From the NCBI RefSeq assembly GCF_963678635.1, contig NC_087064.1:48779346-48843345 (forward strand): DNA of 64,000 bases. Direction: 5' to 3'. The notes under the pieces are model-generated. The model was given only the letters and a program-made list of their open reading frames with translations. It was not told the DNA's origin and did not search any database. This DNA is from Symsagittifera roscoffensis (taxonomy: Eukaryota; Xenacoelomorpha; Acoela; Convolutidae). Position numbers and translations under genes: made by a program. Positions 13,250-22,622 of the stretch are shown one piece after another. Numbering within the stretch: the stretch's first letter is position 1; each line of letters starts with the position of its first letter.

Positions 13250-13560
13250 TTACAGTAAAATTTTTTTATTATGGGGAGCAGGCTTTAATAGAGAAGAACC
13301 ATCGTTATACCATACATCCACTTTACGTCTTTTTTGATGCTTTGACATATCAGATTGCTGAATAGTTAGTTTTTTTCGTTCAAGTAATAATTTCGACCTA
13401 TCATCAATGCGCCTTGTTAGATATTTCCTGCTTCTTTTACTTTGAATTTGGGAAAAAAATCCCAGCATCTAATTTATTGAGCTGTTCTTTCATTCTAGTA
13501 CACTGTTTGGACCAATAAAAAACCGCTGATCGCAAAAAAATATTAAGTAGAATTGAGGTC
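13250..13560 (-). pseudogene. possible decayed coding fragment, unidentified
   Basis: On the minus strand, two adjacent frames read like protein. The first ends RMKEQLNKLDAGIFF before a stop. The next (13,468-13,250) is a 72-codon frame rich in Lys and Arg, with SKRSRKYLTRRIDDRSK and WYNDGSSLLKPAPHNKK. One frame change would connect them. I do not recognise the family. It could be a transposon relic, a terminal exon, or chance. No splice or promoter context supports a live gene. Confidence 0.25.
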
Positions 13561-14109
13561 AGATTAAAAGCGAAAGCTGAAAAAAATATATACTTTGTTT
13601 TTATTAAAATTCAATCAAATAAAGCTTGGTTCCCGTTTTCGTCAAACTTATTGTTGCAAAAGAAAAAAAATTATGACTAGAAAAGAATAAAAATTTCAGT
13701 CATAAACCGGAGTTTACTTTAAACATCTGTATAAAACCATGGAGCTGAATTGAAGCTGCAGTGTGAAGAACTTGGCAGCTCAGAAAAATAAACAAATCTG
13801 AAGCAAAAGCAGAAGCACCGCCCCAATGTCTGCAGTTTCCAACGTATCCAGGTTGGTATTAATTTATATTATTGCGCTAACGCTTTTTCCCTTTTGTAAA
13901 CTCATTAAAAGATACACTTTGATTAAAAGAATTTTTTGTCGTCAAAGCATAACTTCTGCCAGAAAAATTGGGCCCGGCTACTGAAAACTGAAAAACAGAC
14001 AAGCAACTATTTTTTTGAATTTAAAAACACTTGAATAAATTTAAGCATATAAAAATTACAGCACTGGCATCCCTTTAAGCGTACCAGCACTGAAATTTTC
14101 CTGAAGGTG
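13561..14109. other. AT-rich intergenic DNA
   Basis: Nothing recognised apart from A/T runs. Confidence 0.5.
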
Positions 14110-14520
14110 CTCACATATATGCTATGGAGGGGTGGGGCGGGGGCGGATTTTTGAAAAAAAAAATCAAAAAACTTTGCCAAAATTTTTTTGATCGACCAAA
14201 TTGACTTTACGAGAACACTATAAAAACCCAATTTTCACAAAAGTTTTAGCTTTTTTGAGCACTTTTTAGAAGTTTTTTTTTCACCAAAAAAAAATGTTTT
14301 TTTTTGGCGCGCACTCCCCTTGGAAATTATTTTATTTTGACCCAAAGGCGCCTTTTGAAAAGTTGTCATAAGATAAGGCATTGGGGGGAACTTTTGGCTG
14401 GTAAGAGGGTCGAACCCGCGTGCGCCCTTTCGCTTTCCCCCCTAAATCCGCCCCAGTTTGAAGGGTATACAAAAAGGCTCTTTTTCCTGTCTCCCCACCT
14501 CACATAAGCATCAGTTTTAG
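14110..14520. repeat. G-tract dispersed repeat
   Basis: Contains 'ggggtggggcgggggcgga', then 'gaccaaattgactttac', 'gagcactttttagaag', 'ggcgcctttt' and a GC-rich segment with 'gggtcgaacccgcg'. Related pieces with a 'tcaatttggtcgacc' type core lie at 18,370-18,740, 39,857-40,200 and 50,860-51,020. Class unknown. Confidence 0.45.
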
Positions 14521-14906
14521 GGTTTAACGTGCAAGGCCTAATTAGTCTGCATGCCAATTATACAATAATCAGACAATGCGAAAAGGAAAAAGAGTCTATA
14601 AGAAAGTTTTATTAGGCAGTCAGCTCTGCGTGCTGTATATTAGATTGATAAAGAATCCAGTTTTTCTGGATAACGTCAAGTTTTCAGGTTTTTTTTGTGG
14701 TTCGGATACTTAATAGAACCAAAGAACTAAAAGTATATCAATGTGATGCTGTTTGGCTCATTTCACGTTATTTTGAACTATACGTAAGGCGTCTAACTTG
14801 ACCCTCACCACGATGCTCTTCCAATATACACAACTGCAATATAATTAAAATGAAATATCGCATGTTGAAAAATTAACAAATTTGTCTTATTTTCGTCTTG
14901 CAAAGT
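14521..14906. other. AT-rich intergenic DNA
   Basis: Nothing recognised. Confidence 0.5.
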
Positions 14907-15634
14907 TTACCTTCCTAAAAATTGGTGGCGCAAATGGCCCCTAGCACATTTGCCCTACTTTTCAACGAGACCTGATGTTTGAAATATTCAGGACGAAAAG
15001 GGCGATGTGCATTATACAGTGCTGATTTAAATTAACCGGACAAAACACGTTAAACTTGAAATTTAAAACCCGTTTTTCTCAAATTGGGTTGAATTTATGT
15101 GAAAACTTATGGAGACAAAACTTGCTTAAGACTTCAGCAGAATTAATATGGGGTATTTGTTTTGCATTTTGGCTTTTCTTAATTAATCAAAAATTACGCC
15201 CAAAATAACTAGTCGATCACAGACATAATTATATCAAAGTGAGCCCCGTATGTAGCCCAACAAACTTTAAGAAGGGTATATTCTCCAAAACATTGTATAG
15301 TTTATTTTATTTTTGTTTGATAGACAAAAAAAGGTCGTTTTACCTATATAAAATACCAACTTTTTAATTAAAACGGTTTTTAAATTAACACCATATTAAT
15401 TCTGCTGAAGTCTTAAGCAAGTTTTGTCTCTATAAGTTTTCGCATAAACTCAACCCAATTTGAGAAAAACGGGTTTTATATTCAAGTTTAACGCGTTTTG
15501 TCCGGTTAATTTAAATCAGCACTGTATAATGCACATCGCCCTTTTCGTCCTGAATATTTCAAACATCAGGTCTGGTTGAAAAGTAGGGCAAATGTGCTAG
15601 GGGCCATTTGCGCCACCAATTTTTAGGAAGGTAA
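14907..15634. repeat. inverted repeat Q: arms 14,907-15,152 and 15,391-15,634
   Basis: Two arms of about 245 bp are reverse complements at well over 90% by eye. The left arm runs from 'ttaccttcctaaaaattgg' to 'cagcagaattaatatgg' and the right arm is its mirror. They are separated by 238 bp, which includes segment P (15,213-15,290). No ORF. Confidence 0.85.
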
Positions 15635-15740
15635 CGATTTTTGAAAGGTTTGCACAAATTTTTTTGGAGAATATACCCTTGTTAAAGTTTGTTGGGCTAC
15701 GTAAGGGGCTCACTTTAATATAATTATGTCTGTGATCGAC
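15213..15740. repeat. inverted repeat P: arms 15,213-15,290 and 15,661-15,740
   Basis: About 78-bp arms ('gtcgatcacagacataatta...' and its reverse complement ending 'ctgtgatcgac') flank the right arm of inverted repeat Q. The block order is Q, P, Q', P', so the two inverted copies are circularly permuted relative to each other. Confidence 0.85.
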
Positions 15741-17839
15741 TCGTTTTATGGGTAACCAGGGGTTCAACAAGGTTGAGTATAAATACCAAATATGTTTGTC
15801 ATAAGCTAATCAGTAATCATGCCAAGTTGTAGCAATCGGACAGTGTGAACAAAACTTTTTAAAATAAAAACTCTCAGGCCTGGAAAAGAGGAAAAAGAGC
15901 AAATTTTTCTAGTTAACGTTCAGTGTGAGAGTAGCACAGAATGCTCCAACCTCAATGATCATTGCAGCTACCATTGCAGGTTGAAATTGCACATGCGCCA
16001 TAGTTTGCAAGGTGAGCTTTTACGAGTAATTCAGTAATAATGAGCGCTGATTATATGAGCTCTTGTCAACTTATATAAGTAATCTTTGGCTTAGGCTTCC
16101 CCTTCTGTTGACTATAAAACAACTACATCAAAATTTTTGAAGAAAAAGTTAAGTTTTTTTTAGCTTTTTTGTTCATTCTACTATTGAGTCTACTGAAAAA
16201 CAATTCAAAACATCAATAAAGATAGCTTGCTGCCGAGCAGGTATCACAGAATGCTCCGACCATACTTTAAAAATTACATAAGCTTGTTTTCAAATCATTA
16301 TTGTTTTTATTTGAGGCGTTGGTTGAAAAACAAAAAAAAAACAGTCTCATTTGCTAAACATTAGACAAAAATATCAAAAATTTCAAATCGGTTTTTTCTC
16401 GACATTGAGAAATTTTTTGGAAATTTTTCAAATTTGTTCAACTGAAAGATTTTTAAAAATATATATCATTCAACTCAATCCAATGAATCTTTGTGGTAGC
16501 TGATTTTGCCTAGAAAACAAAAAGTATTCAAAAACAAAGTTCCTCCCCATTTTCTGTGGTCGAAACAAAAACACAATTTTTGTCAAAAAAATTGGAAAAA
16601 GTTACTTAAGGAAAATGAAGAATTTGACAAAATATGCACTCTTTGCTGCCTAAAAGACCGAAATTTAGGCCAATTTGTCTGGAATTTGATACAACTGAAA
16701 TCTGAACAACGACTCAAGGGCTTTTAAAAAATGTTATCAGCTTTGACGCGCAACCGCTTTTTGAGTTGTTCAAAATCGACCGCTTTTTGAGGTATTCAAA
16801 ATTGGCCGTAAATTACACTCTACGCCATAGTTCTTTTTCATTTCGTGAATTGATATGAAAAACTAAAATAAAGAAATAGTTATCAAATAACTGAATCATT
16901 AAGGTTAGTGGTTAATCCTTACCCAAAAACAGTGTGCGATTTCAATATGCAGCTCAATTGACAACGGATGGAAAATTATAACGCGAGTTGACCAAAAACA
17001 GTAATCATTCATTCTTTGCTTGTATAAATTACTACTCATACAAAGTTCCTCCGTTTTAAGTACAGAACATTACATGAAGTGTCTATGCGTTGTAATTTTT
17101 CATTTTTGAAAATTTTATGACTACCATTTTTCAACAAACTAGAATGTATTTTTAACAAAATTTTCTCTGTAAAATTTATCGATTGAGTACAAATTACAAA
17201 GACCTTGATTACCCAATGCTCGAGCCGCGAAAGTTTTAACGTTTTTCAATGTACAATGCGCCGGAAACGACCTGAATATAGATGTCTCTCACAAACAATA
17301 TCATGAAAATATCAAGCTTTCAACTTTTAGCGCAAATTTTTCCCAGTTAATTTTTTTGTTTTGAAAATCTGATAGCATATTTTTCCAAAGCATATAAAAT
17401 TATGCAAGACAAACAAATTTTGAGCGGTTTCCAAAATTTTGTTCAGAAAAATAGTAAATGATGCAACTTTTGTTTATCTAGGATTATGTTATGCACACTG
17501 TGTCACAATCAAAAAACTGTTAGTCATACAATTTTAACAAATGGATATTGTAAGACAAGCTTTTTTTCGCCACAACTTTTTATGATGATAAACCGAATTT
17601 TGTGCCAAAACATGAAGACAACAATTTAGGAAACTTGAGTGAGTAGCGTTTTTTTCATATAATTGATGCATGGAATTGTTTGATTAGTTTTTTGGTCTAT
17701 GGGGGTATCACAGGATCGAAAAAATGTCAGCGAAAATTGCAAATAATTGTTTTTAAAAAATGGCTCGAACCTTCAATTTGCTATTCAATCTCTTTTGTAG
17801 CAGTTCATTGAGCGAAAATAAAGTACCTTTGAGCGAAAC
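15741..17839. other. intergenic DNA, no gene seen
   Basis: No coding region supported. Positions 16,440-16,580 and 16,980-17,060 are faint copies of the 'caaagttcctcc' tail repeat. Confidence 0.5.
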
Positions 17840-18110
17840 GTCTTCAAATGTCATTCGCGCGTCAATTGTCCTAAATTGGCCAAAATGGCAATTTTTAAAC
17901 CCCCATAACTTTACGAAAAAAAGATCACAGGTGAAATATCTTTTTAAATTTAAGCTCAGAACAACAATACCTTTTGAATGATATAAAAAAATCCGTCCAA
18001 AATTGCTCGTTAAAAAGTCGAAATTTGTCTGAAGAAAAAATCCACAAATATTCTGTTACTCTCGTTACGAAAGTTGGAACCAGAACAACATCACAGCGGA
18101 TAGCTGTTGC
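17840..18110 (+). repeat. dispersed repeat family A, copy 2 (partial)
   Basis: Ordered motifs 'gcgtcaattgtcctaaattgg', 'aaacccccataac', 'agaacaacaata' and 'cgttaaaaagtcgaaat' match 2940-3150. Confidence 0.55.
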
Positions 18111-18805
18111 GCAAATTGCCAAAAGTTTTAATTGACATTTTCCGGAATTATTGACGGAAGACATCTAACTTCAGTATTGCACAGTTGTACTGCGGTTGAT
18201 TCCAAAGATCATGGATGGCTCACAGAAGGCTAGGCTCGATCTATAATACAAGTTTAATTTTCGTAATGCTGCTGCGACTCTGGAACAGTACTGATCTGAT
18301 CTGCGATGTCAATTCGGATTTTGACTGCCGTATTTCAAGCATTTCATTATTTTGCTCACTTGCTAAATCGCCTTCCCCCTCAGGTGTTCGATTCCCTGCC
18401 GACCAAGAGCCCCTTTGGACTATTTTGAGATATCCATTTTTGGCGGACGAACCTCAAAATTTTTCCAAAGGCGTCTTTGGCGCCTATATTTATTGATTGT
18501 TTAATTTATTGTATTAATTATTTGGCGCCTATATTTATTAATATAAACCTACATTTATTAGGAAAGCGCGTTGCTGAAAAACGCAATTTTTTGAAGAAAT
18601 TTTTCCAAAAAGTGCCTATAAACGCCTTTTTGGCCTGTTTTTTTGAAACCTTGCCTGCGGCGCAGAAAGTTTGCTAAAAATAGTTTTTTTTATTGCTTTG
18701 GGAGAGCTCGGAAAGTCAATTTGGTCGACCTAAAAAAAGATAAAATCCTATATCCGTCAATGATTTACTTTTTTGTCAGAGTCTTTTTCATTGGAGCATA
18801 TTATT
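18111..18805. other. left flank of the LTR element
   Basis: Holds a piece of the G-tract family (18,370-18,740), with 'tcaatttggtcgacctaaaa' in common with 40,083-40,100 apart from one base. The last bases before the LTR are GCATATTATT. No gene recognised. Confidence 0.5.
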
Positions 18806-19215
18806 TGAGTTATGACTGGGGTGTATAACTCATAGAGTAATTTCGGATAGGGTACACCGTCTGCTCGTCACGCTATCTTATTTTCGGCCGGATAGATTCG
18901 TGCAACTTCTTAGTCTAATACCGATCCTAATCTTACTCTTATACTATCTAGTCTCAGGTTGTTTAACTAGTCTCTGCTAGGCTCAATAGATCTAGGGTAT
19001 ACTGGTTTATTGCGGCTGCTGAAGTGCTCGGGAGAGTCCAACTAATTTCTAAGTTAAATTCAAATCTCTCTGGTGCTGAAATTACAAGTAACTTCAGCAC
19101 TTACAAATAAGTGGGTTGTTAGTTAGATGGATCATGATTGGTTAATATTAAATACTTTACATTGGTAAAACATTTAATTTATCCAATCATAAAATATAGT
19201 TTAGATCAGGTTCCA
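18806..19215 (-). repeat. 3' LTR of the element
   Basis: Begins TGAGTTATG and ends GGTTCCA on the plus strand, so on the element's own strand it runs TGGAACC...CATAACTCA, with the usual TG...CA ends. It contains a strong hairpin (GTGCTGAA at 19,074 paired with TTCAGCAC near 19,100) and a terminal 8-bp inverted motif (TGAGTTAT / ATAACTCA). A canonical AATAAA lies on the minus strand at 19,011-19,006. Confidence 0.93.
19006..19011 (-). promoter_or_regulatory. polyadenylation hexamer AATAAA in the 3' LTR
   Basis: Minus strand reads GCAATAAACC. In the other LTR the same place reads CATAAA (plus strand TTTATG at 37,508-37,513). Position within the LTR suits a 3'-end signal; function is inferred. 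Confidence 0.5.
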
Positions 19216-19230
19216 CCCATCCGGGTTTTA
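19216..19230 (-). promoter_or_regulatory. putative polypurine tract
   Basis: Minus strand reads CCCGGATGGG immediately before the 3' LTR start TGGAACC. The purine run GGATGGG is short, so this is a weak candidate placed mainly by position. Confidence 0.45.
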
Positions 19231-20828
19231 CAGAGTTTTTTAGAACAGTTCTTTTGTAGTTCAAGGATGGATGATGGACGTTGGTATTTGGCGAACATCA
19301 TTTTTCTTTTGTTTCCTTTTTGTTAAGGAAGTTCCAGGGATCTGGAATTGAGGACACAAGACGTTGTGTTCTTCTTGTGACAACGACTGAGTCTCTGCAA
19401 CAGCATCAATTCTGGTTTCAGAATGGTTGGCTATGTCAGGTTTTTCTGTTCTTCGGAGAGAACTTCTTTTGTGTTTGATCTAGCTCGGGAATGGCGTGGA
19501 GATTGTGCGTGGAGGGGATGCCTGGTTACTCGGATCTGTACGTATACTTGAACATCGAGGTGGTCATTGGTCTAATTCAATGAAGTCCTTTTCTGCGAAG
19601 TCAAGTCGTACTCTAAATCCTTTGAGTTGTGATTGTGAGCGGCATATCGATTGTAGTTGGTCATTCTCTCTCGAGTGTAGTGAGGTCGTCTTGTCTTTTG
19701 ATGTTCGTCCTTGGTGTTGTATTCTGATCTATATATTGCATCATGTAATTTTACATTTTATAAATCTTTTATTAATTTAGTATTTTTTAATATTGATTTT
19801 TGTTAGTTGTTTTCACAAAAGCTTTTTGTTTTAGTTCGGTTATTTTGAAGAGTTACTCACCCTTGAGTAGCTCTTATTAAAAATAAAGGTGTGGTCACAA
19901 AGCGTGGATATAGCACGGTGGGTTAGGCCGGCTATAGAGCATGCTCAGGACGTCCTTTCCTGGTGGGTTAGGCCAGGTGTGGGAGTATGATTTCATGCGG
20001 TTTTTATGAGGGGTCCTGTTATGTGACAACATTTTATGTTGGGTTTGTTGTGGTTTTACTTATGTTTTGTTGGTTATGTACTTTTTCCAAAAAGCAAATT
20101 GGTTGTGGTATGGGTTTGTCTTTCGACTTTTTTGTGTTTTATTATTTCTTTCTAAGACTTTGTAATAGTCTTCAAAAGAATAAATTATCCAGTTTTAAAC
20201 TGGGTTAATCCGGTTTGGGTACCGTTGGTTTCCTTTTCTTTGTCATGCTGTTATTTTATGATTTGTGGTATTTAGTAAGCTGCGTTGGTTAGTTTTGTTT
20301 AGTATATGATTCCTTTCCAACCGGGTTAAAGGAAAGTTTGAAACATGTTATTATATGTTAGAGTTGTTGAGTGTGAAAACTTGAAACTGAAATTCATTAT
20401 TTTAAACAATTCTTCGTGGGCGAGCTGTGCGAGTGTGGATAGAATTTCTGTGCGAATGAATGAAAATATCAAAAGGTTAGTACTGCATTTGCATTTTATT
20501 AATTTACTGCATAGAATTTGGAAATTTACTGCTAGTAATGGGGGAATTTTAAGATACAAATTTTCATCATATGTAGATTTACTGCTTTGGGGGAAAATTT
20601 TATAAATTAATGTACTGCATTGGTATTATATTTATTTAATTGTTGGTGCAAAAGTTAAAAGGGTCTTAAACAGTTTTGAAGAAGTTTGCTATTTTTTATT
20701 TTTCTTTTGTGAATTTTTCAGATGATCGAAGATGAAGGCTAAAAATCTAAAGAAAACATGAATAAAGAATGGTGAGTTTTTTAATATTTTAATTAGTTAG
20801 TAATATTCATTTAATTCATACTTACCTG
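19231..20828 (-). other. 1.6-kb 3' non-coding region of the element
   Basis: Lies between the last ORF and the 3' LTR and is T/G-rich on the plus strand. The phrase 'ggtgggttaggcc' occurs twice (about 19,918 and 19,960), and 'ccgggttaa' type words recur near 20,205 and 20,320. No minus-strand frame of note. Confidence 0.6.
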
Positions 20829-22622
20829 TTAGTCGTCGGGGAAAAAACCGTGGGGGAAGATATCGTGAATTAGTTCTGAAGTTGTTAGTAGTTTAGCTAA
20901 GATGCGGATGATATTTTTAGTTTGAAGCAGTGGCCAAAGCAATTGAAGTGCCTTAATAGTGGTTAGTTCTTCAGTGCCTACTGCAAACTCATAAGGTGTG
21001 TTTTGGATTAAGTTATATAATTTGTGGTTAAATTTAGTGTTGTGGATGAATTCTAAAATGGGGATTTCTATAGGCTGTACAAACTCGTGCGGGATAAGGA
21101 AGGGTCGGGATTCTTCGGCGTTGAAGGTCTTGGTGATGGGGCAGAAAATGTACATTTGGGTTATGGGGTCATAATTACGAAGAATACCATGAAGGTTAGT
21201 GTCTTTAATACAATATGTGAAATTTAGGAAATACGGTGAAGTGTATTTTGAATTGATGAATTGAAAGCGATGGTGTGGTTGTCTAGAGGGTGTGTGGAGG
21301 TCAAAGTGATTTTGGATGAAACGATAGTAACTGTATGTATGTGTTTGTTTAGTTCGCAACATAATATCGTGTGAGCAGTGTAAATCTCTTTCGTGTGGTG
21401 CAAGGAAATGAAAGGTTAGTGAAAAGATTTGGAAGCGTTCTTTAAAACTTTCGTACGCTTGTGTGCTTGTTAGTGCTTCTGAAATAATGTGATCAAACTT
21501 TCGGTCGAAGATGTTTAGTGTAAATACATATGGTGTCTTGATGAAAAATTTCTCGGTGATTTGTGGGTTAGCGAAGCGATCGTCGTCTAAGAATTGATCT
21601 TGGTTAGCTCTGATGATGTTGTGATCGTAGTATTCTAGTGTATATTCATTAGCTCTAGGTGCAGTGTGTATTTTTAGTGATTTTTTATATCCTACGTAAG
21701 TAAATTGTCTAGCGGTGAGTGGTGTAGTTAGTCGATATAGCATGTCTTTGTTTCGGTCTATATCGATGGATGTGTTGGTTAAAGGTAAGCAAAGAGGGTT
21801 AGTGAAATGATAGTATGAGGTCCAAGAGAGAGTGGGCATTAAAACGTATTCGTCTACAAAGTTGCGTGTTTCGTTAGCGTCATGAGGGGTGTTTAAGGTG
21901 TATTGTGGAAATGAGGGTAAAGTGATAGCTAAAAATTCTCTAGTGTTAGTATGCTGGGGGTGGTTGATGTATTCACGGGCTGTTCCTGGTTTTGCTGGAA
22001 AAGGATGGTTGGGGAACTTTCTTTTAAAAGTGCGGTAAGCTCTATTAGTGTTGAGTGAGGATTCAGTTGATGTGGATGATGGTGCTAATGATTCAGTATA
22101 ATTTGAAGAGGGTGTAGGGGGATTGGATGAATTTGTAGTGGAGGAGATTTGGTTTATGGTCGGGGTGTTAAGGTGGTAGGGTTGTTGTTGGAGGGTAATA
22201 AAATTGTCTAGCTCTGGGGAGATTCGGGGGGTGTCTGGAGATGATTGGTCAGAATGGTATGAGGAGTAGGTTGGGGTAACTTGGGAAGCATAAGAGGGTG
22301 TAGGAGTGATGGGGTCAGGGTTATTTGACAATATGGGTTGAAAAGGAGGTTGAGAAAAATGAGAAGGGTTATGGAAATTATTGGATGGAGATGGTTCTGA
22401 GTCGGCAAATTCGTCGGGGGTTTCAATATTCGGGTTATTTAGCTGTGAGATGGAGTATAAAACTGAAATTTGTGAGTTAGTGTCGGAATTCATGCCTGAT
22501 GTTACATTGCTAGATGGAAAATCGGGTGGCGGAAAAGCAAAAAGTGGTATTATTGGGATTGAAGAGGTAAGGTTGGTTGGATGGGAATTTGATCGATGGA
22601 GTGATCCAAGTTGGCGGCTCAT
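20829..22622 (-). CDS. last ORF of the element, 597 residues, unknown function
   Basis: The start ATG overlaps the Env stop as ATGA (22,622-22,619). Residues 1 to about 195 are low-complexity, rich in Pro, Ser, Thr and Asn and probably disordered. From about residue 200 onward the sequence looks globular: many aromatic residues (YHFTNPLCLPLTN, FLAPHERDLHCSHDIMLR), few cysteines, and acidic and hydrophobic stretches to the end at FFPDD. No signal peptide, transmembrane segment or known enzyme motif is apparent. Length and position resemble an accessory gene downstream of env in complex retroviruses, but I recognise no family. The intact 597-codon frame in a young element suggests recent selection. 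It could be translated by reinitiation after Env or from a spliced mRNA. Confidence 0.8.
   Translation of the reverse strand: MSRQLGSLHRSNSHPTNLTSSIPIIPLFAFPPPDFPSSNVTSGMNSDTNSQISVLYSISQLNNPNIETPDEFADSEPSPSNNFHNPSHFSQPPFQPILSNNPDPITPTPSYASQVTPTYSSYHSDQSSPDTPRISPELDNFITLQQQPYHLNTPTINQISSTTNSSNPPTPSSNYTESLAPSSTSTESSLNTNRAYRTFKRKFPNHPFPAKPGTAREYINHPQHTNTREFLAITLPSFPQYTLNTPHDANETRNFVDEYVLMPTLSWTSYYHFTNPLCLPLTNTSIDIDRNKDMLYRLTTPLTARQFTYVGYKKSLKIHTAPRANEYTLEYYDHNIIRANQDQFLDDDRFANPQITEKFFIKTPYVFTLNIFDRKFDHIISEALTSTQAYESFKERFQIFSLTFHFLAPHERDLHCSHDIMLRTKQTHTYSYYRFIQNHFDLHTPSRQPHHRFQFINSKYTSPYFLNFTYCIKDTNLHGILRNYDPITQMYIFCPITKTFNAEESRPFLIPHEFVQPIEIPILEFIHNTKFNHKLYNLIQNTPYEFAVGTEELTTIKALQLLWPLLQTKNIIRILAKLLTTSELIHDIFPHGFFPDD

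Noticed and set aside
14395-14440. tRNA-like B-box (GGTTCGACCC on the minus strand)
   Set aside because: No matching A-box, stems or acceptor; part of the G-tract repeat.
18160-18370. Slightly GC-richer stretch that might be an exon
   Set aside because: No convincing frame, splice sites or domain; the downstream part belongs to the G-tract repeat.
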